NCBI GenBank assembly: GCA_030765045.1
Contig: CM060963.1
Span: 113,142,735-113,206,734 of the forward strand
Direction of reading: 5' to 3'
From: Tenodera sinensis
Taxonomy: Eukaryota > Arthropoda > Insecta > Mantodea > Mantidae
Length of the DNA: 64,000 nucleotides
This document shows positions 10,500 through 22,182 of the stretch, piece after piece. Positions within the stretch are counted from its first letter, which is position 1; each line of letters begins with the position of its first letter. The notes beneath the pieces were generated by a model, which saw only the letters and a program-made list of their open reading frames with translations, had not been told where the DNA came from and did not search any database. A program made the position numbers and the translations under genes.

Positions 10500-10783
10500 C
10501 AACTGATAATGCAAGCGGACACTGTACTTAATCATGCCTGTTCCACAATGTTTACTACATGGAAGTTGGAGAAATACTAACGTGATAGCCCTATAGTCTT
10601 ACAAATACAAAAGTGAACTTGACCATAAACTAATACGCAACTTCCAGCCGTTTGCCACATATAAAAAATACCTCTATATGTCTCATTTGTTTTTGTATGC
10701 CAAATGGAAATAACTGGCACATTGGCAAAGAAAAAACAAAGAGAATGAGGAAATTATAAGTAAGTTTATCTTCTTAGTGTCAG

Positions 10784-10924
10784 AGGAAAGTCCAACAAGA
10801 GCTTGTCGCCAGGATTCAGATTCAGACTCAGAAGTATCTGTTGATGGGCGTAGCCTGGAGCTGGCCTCCAGTCATAGTAGTGACGATGATGAGTCTTCCA
10901 ATCGACATCAGCACAGGGATGTTG
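10784..10924 (+). CDS. Cirl: Cirl exon, acidic/Ser-rich segment
   Basis: 141-nt exon between acceptor TTCTTAGTGTCAG and donor G|GTAAGT. It encodes ESPTRACRQDSDSDSEVSVD then GRSLELASSHSSDDDESSN, the best-conserved block of the insect Cirl tail. The entry phase completes a Glu codon begun by G9282. The exit leaves one base (G10924), which pairs with the next exon to give Gly. The Ser/Asp runs look like acidophilic kinase sites; that is inference. Confidence 0.93.
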
Positions 10925-11851
10925 GTAAGTTCATAAATAAACACTCTAAAAATAGTATTTTGGTCCATCTCCTGAAAAAATGTCATAATTATTGCAGTTT
11001 CATCATAAGAGCTATTAATAAGAAATAGGATTGCTGAGATTTGTTGCACATGTTTACATTTATTACAAGAGCTTAGGTTTTAATAAACTTAAAAAATATT
11101 GCTTTATGACCTTAAATATCAATTAAAAATTACCTATAAAAAATTATTCAACATTATCTAAAAAAAGTAAGAAATGACAAAAATTACCTTCATTTTTAAC
11201 CACTTATACAACCAGTTTGCTGTTTAGCATTTAATGAGAGGAAACCTGTGTATTAGTGATAAATTTTAGTAGACAATAAAGTGATAGAAAAGTAACTGGA
11301 CTGGATTTTGTCATACTTTTTTCAGAAGTGGGATTCCTCAAATTGTCATTTTGTCACAGTATTTTTAATCTAAGATTGCTCTAAAATGCTTATAAACTAC
11401 TGTATACTGTAATTGAGCCAACAAAGAATATTTAAGGCAGGCTGGTGCAGGCTGCTTAAAGATTATTGGCAATTACATGCTAAATAAAATTACAATTTGA
11501 GTTGAAAGGGATTGTTTGAGTATAGAGTTTTGTTGGTACTGAGGTTTCCGAAGGAATGATATGAAAAAAACAATTCTTCAAGGTGAAATAAATGTGAATT
11601 TTAATAATATATGCTGTCACAGAAATTATTTTAGAACTGTATAAATAGAGCAATAAATATAGAAAAATGATCATTCAGAGAATGAAAGAACAAAGTTGTG
11701 CTATATCTTTTGTTTGTTTATTCTTATTACATTCTATTTTATTCTGTTTCTAGATTTATATCAGGTTTAAAGTTATATTTTCTGCTGCTTGCAATGTTTA
11801 GTTTTTCTGCATTTTATTGCAATGATGGCATAAACAGGTTTTATTTTACAG
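10925..11851 (+). other. Cirl intron, no further feature
   Basis: AT-rich intron with a good donor (GTAAGT) and a pyrimidine-rich acceptor (TTTTATTTTACAG). No repeat or alternative exon recognised. Confidence 0.6.
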
Positions 11852-12073
11852 GAGTTTCTACCATGGGGGCACCACCTTACCTACCCAACATCTGTGAGGA
11901 CCCTTTGAGTAGAGGTTCTCCACATATGAACTCTGGAAGAGGTCCACCACCAACTATTCAACCTCCACCATCATTAAATATAATAAATAACAGTCAACTG
12001 TTTCCTAATTTAAAGCCAATGTATGCACCAAGGTGGTCAAGTCAGCTTCCTGAAACATATCTCACAAGTAACA
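11852..12073 (+). CDS. Cirl: Cirl exon, Pro-rich segment
   Basis: 222-nt exon encoding VSTMGAPPYLPNICEDP, a Pro-rich run (GRGPPPTIQPPPS) and SQLFPNLKPMYAPRWSSQLP. The YAPRWSSQLP block is diagnostic of insect Cirl. The donor A|GTAAGT follows 12073, leaving one base (A). The Pro-rich run could bind SH3 or WW domains, but nothing here proves it. Confidence 0.92.
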
Positions 12074-12235
12074 GTAAGTATTATCAATTTAGTCAAAGGA
12101 TTTAAAATTTAAAATTGTGTACATTAACTTGCAATGAAGATGTAACTGCAGCAGTTGTATTGCCATTTGCCATTGACAGTAGCAGTTGCAATGATAATGG
12201 TTCTTATGGTGATGAACAATAAGAAAAATATTTTA

Positions 12236-12795
12236 TCTTATAGGGTATGGGGTATAGGGTAAACATGAAGGGGGACACCTCGCACAGTGCGACCAACTCA
12301 GATCTATTGTAGCTACCACCCTTAGGATGCAGGGATGAAGTAAGGGAATCACAGGGTACCACAGGGCTGCAATTATACAGGCCACAGAGATGCGCAGAAG
12401 TCCCTAACAAGTGCTGAGAGCTCTTCATCCTGGCACCAGGCCCTGCCAAGCAGCCACCACACACTGGGGTCTGGTGTCGCACAGGGGTGCATGTGCTGAT
12501 GGAGGACAGTGGCTGCCCAAATGCCATCTGGTGCTGAGAACAGCAGTTACCAAGCACAAGCATCTGGCACTGTCAGGACCACTTGCCTGAAAACACGCCT
12601 GAAAGATGATAAGGAAATGGAATGGAGGGAAACTATGGAAAGGAAACTGTGGTATGAAATAATGCACCTCAGCATTTGCCTAAGTGGTATGGGGAAACCA
12701 TGGAAAAACTGTCGGAGTGCATGGTCACGAGGATTGAACCCACGACCTCCCAAATGCGGGCCACTGATGTAACCGCTTGAGCCATCCCGCTTGGT
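12236..12795 (-). repeat. tRNA-derived SINE (antisense), in Cirl intron
   Basis: It ends with an antisense tRNA-like head at 12715-12793: GAGGATTGAACCCACGACC is the B box and TAACCGCTTGAGCCATCCCG the A box. A 9-bp AT-rich direct repeat AATATTTTA (12227-12235 and 12796-12804) may be the target duplication. At 560 bp it is long for one SINE, so the left ~250 bp may be a second repeat. Confidence 0.65.
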
Positions 12796-12804
12796 AATAT
12801 TTTA

Positions 12805-13357
12805 CTGTTAAAATGAATGGAGATTTGTGAAATAAATATTTTAAGATCATAACGTAGAACACATAATGGAATGTAGTGCTTGATGGATTTCTGCACAAAA
12901 TGGCAGAAACTGATCCCAATACAGGATTTCTGAAAGACAAGTCAAGCAGAATTTTCATTTGGAAAATAATTTTAATTTGAAAACACCAAGATCAAGTTAC
13001 AATTTCATTGAATGTGAATGCAGATACCAGCAGATGATGTTAAAGCATGTTGTACCGACATTTTTCAGAACTCTATATTTATGCTTGAGAATAACAGCAC
13101 TGCTGTTGAAACATGTTCTAAATTTAAAATGAGAATGATGTTTCAGTTAGCTCCTTATTCACTTGTTTGTATGATTACACTCATTATTATTAATGATATT
13201 TTAATCTAATATTAATACTACAACACTGTATTTATCTTTCAAGATATCAAATGATAAAAAGCAGGTAGATGCCTGAAAGAAGTAGTTTACTACTGCTTTG
13301 GAATTCTCAAATCCTTGAATTGGGATTATGTTGTAGTGATGGACAGTGGTCTGCGAG
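12805..13357 (+). other. Cirl intron, nothing recognised
   Basis: Unique-looking AT-rich sequence up to the next Cirl exon. The open frame 13018-13209 shows no family resemblance. Confidence 0.5.
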
Positions 13358-13561
13358 GGAGCCAGTGGTCAGGGACAGCTTCAGATAATGAAATTTCTCC
13401 AAACCCACTGCCCCCTTTGACAGAATCTCATCAAGCCTCACCTCACCTGTCCCATAAGATGGTGGCGGATCAAGAAAACTTCCATCATGAGCTAGGGGAT
13501 CACTGTTCTGAAACAGAAGAGAAATTGAATCTGGGAGATAAATATCTCTTTCCTTACACAG
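13358..13561 (+). CDS. Cirl: Cirl exon with SPNPLP and FPYT motifs
   Basis: Encodes SQWSGTASDNEISPNPLPPL, then a His/Glu-rich stretch and GDKYLFPYT. SDNE, ISPNPLP and FPYT are conserved between this protein and Drosophila Cirl. The donor G|GTAAAT follows 13561, and G joins CT of the next exon to give Ala, so the protein reads FPYT-AEED as expected. The 5' border is the least sure in the gene. The required phase (two bases to complete A12073) and the start of similarity point to acceptor AG at 13356-13357, but its pyrimidine tract is poor. Confidence 0.85.
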
Positions 13562-13763
13562 GTAAATTAATATATTTTCACTGTAAGTTCAGAAGAGAAC
13601 TGCATTACTCTATCAAGCTTTCTAATAGTTTATGTAGGATTGACAGAATTAAACACTGAATAGATAGAAGTGGCTGCAGATAGTGTGAAATGATTATATT
13701 TACTGAGATGTTTTCTATGTTTAAACATTTTCTGTGCATTATTTGCATTTTTCCTTGCAACAT

Positions 13764-13880
13764 CGTTGTTTTCTAGGACTATGCACTTTGCAATGCAGCC
13801 ATTAATATTCTTGCTCTCCAGTGTCTTTCAGCGATAGTTCTAGCAGTTAAGAGCTTCACAGGTTTCTCCAGGTCATTCAC
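13764..13880 (-). mobile_element. LINE 3'-end fragment
   Basis: Antisense copy of the last ~110 bp of a LINE-1/2 relative: short GTTGTT tail, stop, then CTTTGCAATGCAGCCATTAA and TTGCTCTCCAGTG, parallel to 1000-1060. More diverged than LINE-1 and LINE-2, so probably older. Confidence 0.7.
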
Positions 13881-14234
13881 ATAGAAAACAATGTGGTTTG
13901 TTGTAAATTCAGTCTTATCATAAACATACCAGGAGAGCAGAAAAGGTTCAAACAGGCTGTGCAGTGTTTTGTTGGCATCCTCGCTGCTTATTGCTGTCTG
14001 CTGATATCATAGAAAGGCACAGATGCAACCATACATATTTTAAAAACTATTTTAAAGGCTTTACCTACCAACTTTATGAAAGGAGATGCTGAAACTGGCC
14101 ATTGTCATTATCCATACATTTTTGGCACCTGTTTAGGAAACAATCCATCCAGTGGCAGTTCTTGGGTGATCGCACACTCGCAACTACACACTCACTAATT
14201 TTTTTCCACATGTGAATGTGTATTTGCCTTTATA

Positions 14235-15563
14235 CGAGGGCCGTTCAGAAAGTAACCTCCGATCGGTCACAGTGTGGATAGTGGGGGGAGTAGCGACGCC
14301 ATCTGTGCATTCACGCACTCAGCAGGTCAGTCGGCATCAAGCCGTGGTTGAGTGAACGTCGTACCTGCGCTAGTTTAGTGTTTGTGGCCGTTTGAAATGT
14401 GTGCTGCAATAGAAAACCCCGCCAAATGTGAAGTGTTATAAGGTTTTTTACAGCCAAAGGATATTCTGCAGCAGCTATTCATCGTGAGCTTTGTGCCGTG
14501 TATGGACCAAGAGTTATGAGTGAAGGAGTGGTCTGTGAATGGGTACGCTTATTTAAAAGTGGACGAGAAAAAGTTCATGATGAAGAGAGGAGTGGTAGAC
14601 CATCATTGGTGACGGACGAACTCGTTCAGACAGTTGATGCAAAAGTTCGTGAAAACCGACGTTTCACAATGTCGGAGTTGTCTACTGATTTTCCATAGAT
14701 TTCTAAGACTCTCTTGTACGAGATAGTGACAGCAAGATTGGGTTACCGTAAGTTCTGTGCACGATGGGTGCCCAAAATTCTTACCGACCACCACAAAACT
14801 CAAAGAATGGCCTCTGCATTAGACTTTCTGTCACGTTATGAGGACGGAGGTGAACCATTGTTAAACAGAATCGTGACCGGGGACGAAACCTGGATTAAGT
14901 ACGTGAACCCTGAGACAAAAGAACAATCAAAGATGTGGGCACATTCAAATTCGCCTACCAAACCAATAAAAGCCCGGCAAGATTTTTCTGCCCGAAAATT
15001 GATGGCAACAGTGTTTTGGGATGCAAAAGGGGTGTTGTTGGTTGAATTCATGGAAGGTGGGACGACCATTAATCAAGACGTGTACTGTGAAACACTGAAA
15101 AAATTACGACGGGCTATACAGAACAAACGCCGTGGTATGCTGACTTCCAGTGTCGTTTTTTTTTCACGATAACGCCCGTCCTCACTCTGTTCGCAGAACA
15201 ACAGCCCTTCTTGAGTCCTTCAAGTGGGACGTTGTCAACCATCCACCTTACAGCCCAGATCTGGCGCCAAGCGATTATCACCTCTTCATGCATATGAAGA
15301 AATGGCTCGGGTCCCAGCGGTTTGATGACGACGAAGAGCTCAAAGATGCGGTCACAGGCTGGCTCCAGGCACAAGCGGGTGATTTTTATGCAGAAGGAAT
15401 TTCAAAGCTTGTGAACAGATATGATAAGTGCCTCAGTCGTTATAGAGACTATGTAGAAAAATAGTGCAAAGATGTAGTTTTAAGATGTATATATTAAAAT
15501 ATTTTTATTTAACTTGGTGAATTTTTTGCAATCAACCGGAGGTTACTTTCTGAACGGCCCTCG
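14235..15563 (+). mobile_element. mariner A, full-length with intact terminal repeats
   Basis: 1329 bp with perfect 27-bp terminal inverted repeats (14235-14261 begins CGAGGGCCGTTCAGAAAG; 15537-15563 is its reverse complement) and TA duplications at 14233-14234 and 15564-15565. The paralogous repeat at 16559 has a single TA at the matching place (CTCTATAGACATG), giving an empty-site comparison. The length is normal for mariner. Confidence 0.95.
14397..15464 (+). pseudogene. mariner A transposase, inactivated
   Basis: DD34D transposase that would excise the element between its inverted repeats. ATG at 14397 opens MCAAIENPAKCEVL, then a frameshift near 14440. The next frame reads GYSAAAIHREL and WVRLFKSGREKVHDEERSGR of the HTH region. 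An in-frame TAG lies at 14696-14698. The catalytic part continues with VTGDETWIKYV (first Asp). A one-base change in a T-run at 15158-15166 shifts frame before DNARPH (second Asp). The third Asp is in LAPSDYHLF. It ends YRDYVEK-stop. At least three lesions make it non-functional, although length and termini are complete. Confidence 0.93.
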
Positions 15564-16122
15564 TAGATATGCACATGAGAAAGTGGAATGTCTAACTTTC
15601 TTCTGTATGAACTTGCTTGTTCAATTTTCCCGCACCCTCTTTACCAAATGTCAGCGCATTCAGTTAAAAAGCTGAGACGCATAAACCCGATTTTTGGACT
15701 GGCAAAGGTAGCTTTTAGGCGAGGGATACGTGGGGAGCGGTGCAAAGCTTGCATTTAAGAGTACGGCGAGTTAAGCATAATCGACAAGGCCAACACATGC
15801 AATTCTTACCACGCAAGTGCACTACATTCTCCTACAAGTCCCTCCATTTTCCTTGCTACGAGCATTTCCCTCCGGTTGTTTAGCAGAACCTACTAGGCAG
15901 ACAACGTGACGGTTATAAATATAATGTAGGCATCTTCTATATTAAAATGACAGTTATATTAATGTTATAAACACAATTACATTTAATCTTACTAAGCGAT
16001 TATAAATGCATATAATTGCTCTTCATGTTGTAATTTACTAAGGCCAATACTTCAGTCTGGAATGGTTATTTTGTTACAGTCTTAAATACTGTTTGTTATG
16101 TTTGTGTTCTGGCAGCAAGTTG

Positions 16123-16558
16123 CATGCAGTTGTGCCTGCACATAGTGGGAAATTTGAATCTATGAAAGTGTGGAAATGAATAACATGGTGAAACTGGAGG
16201 AGATAATCTTTCGGATTTATTCTTGGAAGAGAAGCTGTTTTCCGTGCTTATTGTTTGCAAGTGAGAGAAACAGCATCTGCACAAATAATAGTTCTTGTGA
16301 TATTGGTCATTTAAAACAAAAAATAGCAAAACATAAGAGGACAATTGCCCATATCAATTTAGAATTAGAATTGTGTGGTATGTGTCAGAGAAAGAAAGGG
16401 AGTAAAGGTGGAGAGGATATAATCACATCCACTGCGACAAGTCACGAGCTGCCACTACCGTGTACTCTGCGAGCACAAGGTAGAGAGTAAGACATGTTTG
16501 CTACAAGAAATAGAAGGTTGTCCTCTGTGGTCTAGCCGTAACATGCTAGTCTCTAATT
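16123..16558. other. spacer between the two ~800-bp repeats
   Basis: No recognised gene. The open frame 16170-16490 contains RKKGSKGG and a Cys pair but lacks splice or family support. Confidence 0.4.
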
Positions 16559-17381
16559 CAATGGCGGTTCCTGGGTGATCGCATTTTCGCAACTGCACAC
16601 CCACTAATTGTTTCCATATTTGAATGTGTATTTAGCTCTATAGACATGCATATAAGAAAGTCGAATGTCCAACTTTCTTCTATATGAACTTCCTCATTTA
16701 ACTTTCCCATGCCCTCTTTACCAAATGCCAGCGCATTCAGACAACAAGCTGACATGCATAAACCTGATTTTGCGAGTACCGAAGGTAGCTTTTGAGTGGG
16801 GAGCGGTGCAAAGCTTGCATTTAAGAGTACGGCGAATTAAGGCAGCATAACCAACAAGGCAAACACATGTGATTCTTACCACATAAGCGCACTACGTTCC
16901 GGTACAAGTTTTCTCCATTTTCCTTGCTACAAGCATTTCCCTTCCTCTTGTTGAGCAAAACCTGCTAGGCAGTTAGCCAACATGATGGTTCTAAATATAA
17001 TTTAGCCATTTTCCATATTAAAATGACAATTATGCTAATCTTATAAGCACAATTACATCTAACTAAGCTAAGCCCCGGCACAACAGCCCATGAAGAGCCA
17101 AGTCTTACCGCCCAGCCGCTGCGTCCCCCACCTTGGCCCACTACAGGCATCATTAGTGGGGTGCAGTACTGGCGGGTGGTATGTAGTCAGTGTCCCGATC
17201 CCTCCCAGCCTGTTATGCGATCTTCACGATGTGGGGTTGCTACTTTTCCATCAAGTTTGATTAAATTATTATAAGTGCATATAATTTCTTTCCACGTCAT
17301 AATTTTGTAAGGCCAGCACTTCAGTTTGGAATAGTTATTTTGTTACTGCTTGTCATGTTTGTGTTTCTGGCAGGAAATTGC
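16559..17381. repeat. dispersed ~800-bp repeat, copy 2, with a GC-rich insertion
   Basis: It aligns with copy 1 from GGTTCCTGGGTGATCGCA to TTCTGGCAGGAAATTGC. It lacks the mariner but carries ~195 bp (about 17068-17262) absent from copy 1. That insert is GC-rich (GCCCAGCCGCTGCGTCCCCC, CCACTACAGGCATC) and looks like part of another SINE; I could not define its duplication. Confidence 0.7.
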
Positions 17382-17490
17382 AAAGGCCAATTTTTTTCCA
17401 GTCAACAGTTGACACCTGTACACATGTGAATACAATTTTGCCCCCTTTTTTTATGTATGTTAGTCTTAATTTCAAAGCAAATCATACATG

Positions 17491-17662
17491 GTAATTGTTA
17501 TGCTATGTGTGGGCAATGTTTGACAGGTAGAATCAGGACTGAAAAATTCAGTGCTGTAGCTGGGATTCGAACTATAGGTTAGAGCAGCCATGTATGAAGT
17601 GGAAGATCAGTGGTTCAAAGCCTAGCTATGACAATGAAGTTTTCTGTTCTGATTCTACCTCT
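17491..17662. repeat. palindromic tRNA-SINE dimer, short copy
   Basis: 172 bp flanked by a perfect 13-bp duplication CAAATCATACATG (17478-17490 and 17663-17675). The left part is SINE tail, body and head in antisense (GGTAGAATCAGGACTGAAAA, GGGATTCGAACTA). The right part is the head again in sense (AGTGGTTCAAAGCC) ending TTCTGATTCTACCTCT. Same architecture as 32664-33029 but shorter and older. Confidence 0.8.
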
Positions 17663-18079
17663 CAAATCATACATGTTTAAATAACTAAAAGCAAGAATGG
17701 ATTAGTCTGCAGAGTAATTACTGATTCTACTTCTGTAATATGTTTGAGAAAATTGTGTCTTGAGATTTAGTCTACCCTTTCCCTAGTCAGTAACTGGACT
17801 TTTTTCTTCTACACTTAACATTCCAATTCAGAGGTGCAAAACTCAACCTCTTCTCTCTTACTGTTGCTTGTCAACATGTTGAACTGGACTCTCCTGTATA
17901 CTGGAAAAACTTGCTGAGAAAACAATAGTGCAGAACTTAATCAAACAACACAGTGCCAGTAATCAGCCTTCCTTTCACACCCAAATTCTCCAAAGCCAGA
18001 ATGAGGAAGATGGCTTTGGAGGTTTCTACTTGTGTCCTATTATGGACAATTTGATAAGCTGAGAGTGCCATTCCTCACC

Positions 18080-19990
18080 TCCTCTCTCTCTTCTCCAACA
18101 TATATGCCAGTCAGCAGCATTATTGAACCATGCTCAAGATGGATCAAGCAGTCAGAGGTGAAGGCTTTCAGCTTTTCTAGGGCTCTGTGTTAGTGGGGTA
18201 TACCACAGTGATGATCTATATGATGGCCTTACATAGGTCATATCAGCTATGTTGCAACTTTAGTTCTTGAGGCATATGGAGCAATCATCCTGCAATCTGG
18301 CACTGTTCACCAAGCATCATATTGTGCTGCATTTGCTCACTTGCCAGCGTCAGCTGTACCCTGATGAGATGGGAGTTCAATCTTTCTATAAGCTCCACAC
18401 ATAATCCATGGTATGCAGTGTGGCCTTCCATCTAAATACTATGTTGGCAAGTGTCATGCCATTGCACTCATGCAGGCAAGAGGAACAATAGCACTTGCAC
18501 ATTGGGGTCTAATTTATGTCTGAGTACCACTTCCTAGAGGTGCTCATTTACCATCTTTATATAATACTTCATACTCCTTCCCTACTAAGTATGAAGGGGA
18601 GTGGTATAAATCTTGCGTATCTCTAAGTGCTAGATCAATACTCTCATTAGGTTGGGTTCAAAATTGGTTCCCTGGTCACAGTGGAGCTTCTGTGAGATTC
18701 CAATAACTGTTGCAAAATTTGATGGCAGGCGACTCTACACTAAATTCAATCACAGGCTTGTCATGCTCTATAGTTAAACACACTGTGAAAAGATGCTGTA
18801 AAGGCAGTCATATAAATATCATTTGCACCCACAAAATGATAATATGAAACAATTCTCTAGACTTCTCTAGGGAACAGGCTTGCCACATCAATGGTAATTC
18901 ATTACAAAGGCTCTCTTGAGGCTGTGCTGTCACATTTGTCCCTGGCTGCACTTCTGTGTCCTATTACCACTGTGCAGATGTTGCATTGCTAACACCACCT
19001 CTCTGAATCACTTTGGTAATGTAATTAGTAAAATCATATGCAACATTTCTCCAAGATTTATTCACACCTTCTGTAGTGCAGTATGTCTCCTTGAGAACTT
19101 CCTTAAGGTTGTTCCTTGGAAGGGCTAGCTCTTACACGTTGTTTTCTTATCCATAGACTCCCACACTCTCTTCAAGACACCATTTCTCACTACCAGGGAG
19201 TTCCATTGCATCTAATACCTCTTATAAGTTGGAACTCTCAGAAATACTCTGCCCTTACAGGTCTTTTGGCAAATTCATGTCAAAACTGGCTCTATGTCTC
19301 AGTTCTCCTGCTGCTCCCTCCTCTAAGTCTTTTTATCCCAACAGGTCGCAGGTTGTTCCATGACGGCAACATCCTCCTTTGTCTCCACTTCATGCAATGG
19401 TTGCAATTTTTCCCCACAGGTATTCTGTAAAGCGTATGGACATAATGTCTTCCTGTCTGGGCTTTGAGCTAAAGTTATGCTCTTGCAGCTATTGGGTACA
19501 AATTCCTTACAAATTGCAAAGGCCCAACAGCAAGGTTAGGGGAGAATGGTTGGCTTGGAGGTGAAACTCCTATCACTAAAGGTACTTGTGAAACTCCCTC
19601 AGGTTCTCTACAACTGCCAATAGCTCCTGTCTTGTCATGAAGTGGTTTCTTTCAGCCTTGCATGGTTATACTGAAGTAGGCTCTGTTCTCTGTCTCACTC
19701 TTGCTACAAGATATCTTCAATGTTGACTTCATATGTCAATGGCAAATTTCTTAACAAGTATGGAGAATCCTAGAACTGGGGCCATGCAGTGTACATGCTT
19801 AGACTTGGAAAGCTACCTAATGGGGATCAATGGAAAGCTAATGCTACTTTGTCAATTGTGTCAGTGGCTTGGCACCATTTGCATACAGCGCAATGAATTT
19901 CTGTAGTACTTGCAGAACCCCAGAGATCACTTTTTTATTCCTTGATCCTGGCACTCCTATAAGCCACACTATTGGGGCTTGTGATATGTT
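18080..19990 (-). mobile_element. Ty3/Gypsy LTR retrotransposon pol remnant
   Basis: Decayed antisense pol, readable only in short pieces across frameshifts and stops. Near 19930-19845: LGFCKYYRK then, one frame on, FIALYANGAKPLTQLTK, the RT/RNase H junction of Ty3/Gypsy. Near 19640-19580: MTRQELLAVVENLREFHKYL, the RNase H block. Near 18690-18640: HCDQGTNFEP, the integrase core, followed by a degraded TTPLH block. No long terminal repeats were found. The order RT, RNase H, integrase fits Ty3/Gypsy. Confidence 0.75.
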
Positions 19991-19994
19991 CCAG

Positions 19995-20660
19995 GTATTG
20001 CTCTTTTTTTCTAAATAACCCACACATCTTTAGTTTATGGCTGAGGTTGACTTGGTAGTTACAAATTCAACAGTTTCAAAGTGTCTTGAGCTAATATTTT
20101 AGGAACAATAGCGAAGATGTCATCCATGTATCTAACTTAAGTTTTAAACATGTGTGGGAATGCTTTTGTAATGTATATTTCAAAATTGCTCATATGTAGA
20201 TCTGCCAGCAATGGAGAAATGGGTTTACCCATTGCCAAGCCCAAAGTTTGTTGATAGAATTTTGTATTAAACCTGATGAAACAATTTTGTTGATGCATAA
20301 GTTTTATTAACGAAATACATTCAATTTGTTATGGTGAAAAACCTTGTTTTGGTATATTTTCTGTGGGAATAATTTGTGCCATAATTTTGAGAAGTAATGG
20401 GACAAAAGTGTTTTAAGGTTGACAAAGTTAATAACAAATTCAATGTCTGCACCGATTAAGGTAATGGTTCAAACCTGGTGGAGGTTCATGGCCTCTTTTG
20501 GGCATAAATCTTTAGCATAGCTTTCTTGGGAAGGGAAGTAGAGCTGGTGGTCTTGCATCATAGATTTATAGCATGTAAATGGACCTTAAGTCTGATAAAG
20601 AGGCCTTTGAGTAAGATTAAACAGTCTTTATGAAAATTTTACTAAAATCTTACAAAATAT
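19995..20660 (-). mobile_element. Penelope-like element, reverse transcriptase remnant
   Basis: Antisense and heavily mutated. Pieces in order: FVINFVNLKTLLSHYFS; QQTLGLAMGKPISPLLADL, the RT block with G.PMGSPLSP-type sequence; and RYMDDIFAIVP with the catalytic YxDD at about 20115-20130. This fits a Penelope-like RT better than a LINE or LTR RT. Stops interrupt it, for example just before RYMDD. It abuts the Gypsy remnant. Confidence 0.7.
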
Positions 20661-20764
20661 AAAATTTCTCATGTGCATTGAACTATACACACTGCAAAAC
20701 ATAAATAAATTTGCTTCCATAATGATAGAAAGCATGATGTAGAACAATGTGTTCCCATGAGTTA

Positions 20765-21010
20765 CTTACCAGTGTGTAATGGTGTACTTGCTGCCTTGCG
20801 TAGTAAACCTGCAACATACCACACAGCTCTGCTCTGGGGTAAGCTGCCATCACGGCGGTGAATGAGCGAGGTTGTTATGACCTTTGCCCAGTGACATACT
20901 GGCTATCATCATTCACCACCCTCCCTCTACAGTCATGCTCTGCACAACTCTGCTGCATACTCGCATGTGCTCATGCTCAAACTCGCAGATTTGTAACAGC
21001 TTGGTGTAGA
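20765..21010. repeat. dispersed repeat X, empty-site copy
   Basis: Matches 46015-46184 plus 48268-48365: shared runs include CACAGCTCTGCTCTGGG, GGTTGTTA, GGCTATCATC and CTCTGCACAACTCTGCTGC. Here GCTATCAT occurs once (20909-20917 region), whereas the 46-kb copy has it duplicated around hAT-3. Class unknown; no ORF. Confidence 0.75.
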
Positions 21011-21207
21011 ATATGAAAATTCATTGTTTGTCTGTCTCTAAGAGGGGTGTCAAAAAATAACTGGAATTATTTTTCTTGCATTTTAATGCATCCACCCTTG
21101 AGATTGGGTTTTGGCAGTGTGGAGAGTGATGTAATACCAAACATATCATTCACCTGGTGGTACGCAGTTGGAGGGAAGCAGTAAAGGTGTACAAGCATGT
21201 TTATTGT

Positions 21208-21286
21208 TGTTGTTGGCTAGATTTCTGACAATGAAGTCATTAGTGCTCTTGCTCTCCAATGCTTTTCACTGATCATCCATGGGTGG
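21208..21286 (-). mobile_element. 79-bp LINE 3'-end insertion in mariner B
   Basis: Antisense: GTTGTTGGCTAG tail, then ATTTCTGACAATGAAGTCAT, corresponding to the last ~75 bp of LINE-1. Flanked by the 11-bp duplication ATGTTTATTGT (21197-21207 and 21287-21297). An extremely 5'-truncated retrotransposition product. Confidence 0.88.
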
Positions 21287-21299
21287 ATGTTTATTGTAC

Positions 21300-22160
21300 T
21301 CAACATGGATCTCACGTTGCAGCAGTGTGTGCCAATTAGATTTGCATTCTTCGTAAAAAAAACTTCATCACAAACATTGAAAATGTTGCAACAAGCCTAC
21401 AAAAAGCAAGCCATGAGGAAATCACAAGCTTTTGAGTGGCATAAACAATTTTGGGAGGGTATAAATGACCTTGCAGATGCTCCATGCCCCGGAAGGCTCT
21501 CAACTTTGAAGACAAACCAATCTCAACACAATTGATATGATGTGGGAAGACCATCATTAATTCTTAACAAAGATTGCAGAGGCTCTGAATATATCCTACA
21601 GATCAGCAGAAGACATTGTACAAAATGTTCTAGGATATATAAAAGTTGTAGCAAAGTGGGTGCCTCGTGCGATCAGTGACAAACAGAAGGCTCACCATGT
21701 GATGGTGTGTAACAATGGAAGGGCAAGAGCCAGATTTTTTAACAGAGTCATCACATGTGACGAATCCTGGTTTCATCATTATGACCCAGAGACAAAACAG
21801 AAATGGAAACATCCTTCAAGTCCAAGATCCAAAAATGCCAAAGTTTAACTAAGTGCTGGAAAAGTCATGCATCTTGTCTTTTTTGATAAGCAAGGCATAG
21901 CGTATGATACATAGTGGATAAGCAATGTACTGTTACTGCAAATTACTATTGTGAAGTATTGAAGGGGCCATTAAGGAGGAAAACTGCAACAAAAAGATAC
22001 ATCTTACTCAAATGGAGTGGCTCCTTCATCAGGATAATGAACTGGCTCAAGAAACAATCACTGAATTAGATAGGCATTGGAGTGATGCCAATCTATCTTA
22101 TTCACTGGACATAGCACCATTTGACTTCCACCTATATCCTCCATGAAAAAAGAGCTTTGG
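21300..22160 (+). pseudogene. mariner B transposase, inactivated
   Basis: N-terminal frame 21287-21535 reads KKTSSQTLKMLQQAYKKQAM then EWHKQFWEG (HTH region), ending in a frameshift. A later frame (21660-21848) gives DKQKAHHVMVCNNGRARARF and FNRVITCDESWFHHYDPETK, with the first catalytic Asp in CDESWFHH. Further pieces (GKVMHLVFFDKQGI) are followed by many stops. Decayed well beyond mariner A. Confidence 0.85.
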
Positions 22161-22182
22161 GATCGTTATTTTCAGAGGGATC

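Larger units (their letters stand above)
14149..16122. repeat. dispersed ~800-bp repeat, copy 1, carrying mariner A
   Basis: It starts GTGGCAGTTCTTGGGTGATC and ends near CTGGCAGCAAGTTGC. Excluding the mariner it is ~640 bp and aligns throughout with copy 2 at 16559-17381 (for example GGAGCGGTGCAAAGCTTGC and CATTTAAGAGTACGGCG in both). I see no coding sequence and no convincing inverted termini; the class is unknown. Confidence 0.75.

Noticed and set aside
12204..12958. Several overlapping ORFs on both strands
   Set aside because: They lie in a tRNA-derived SINE with higher GC content and have no family match.
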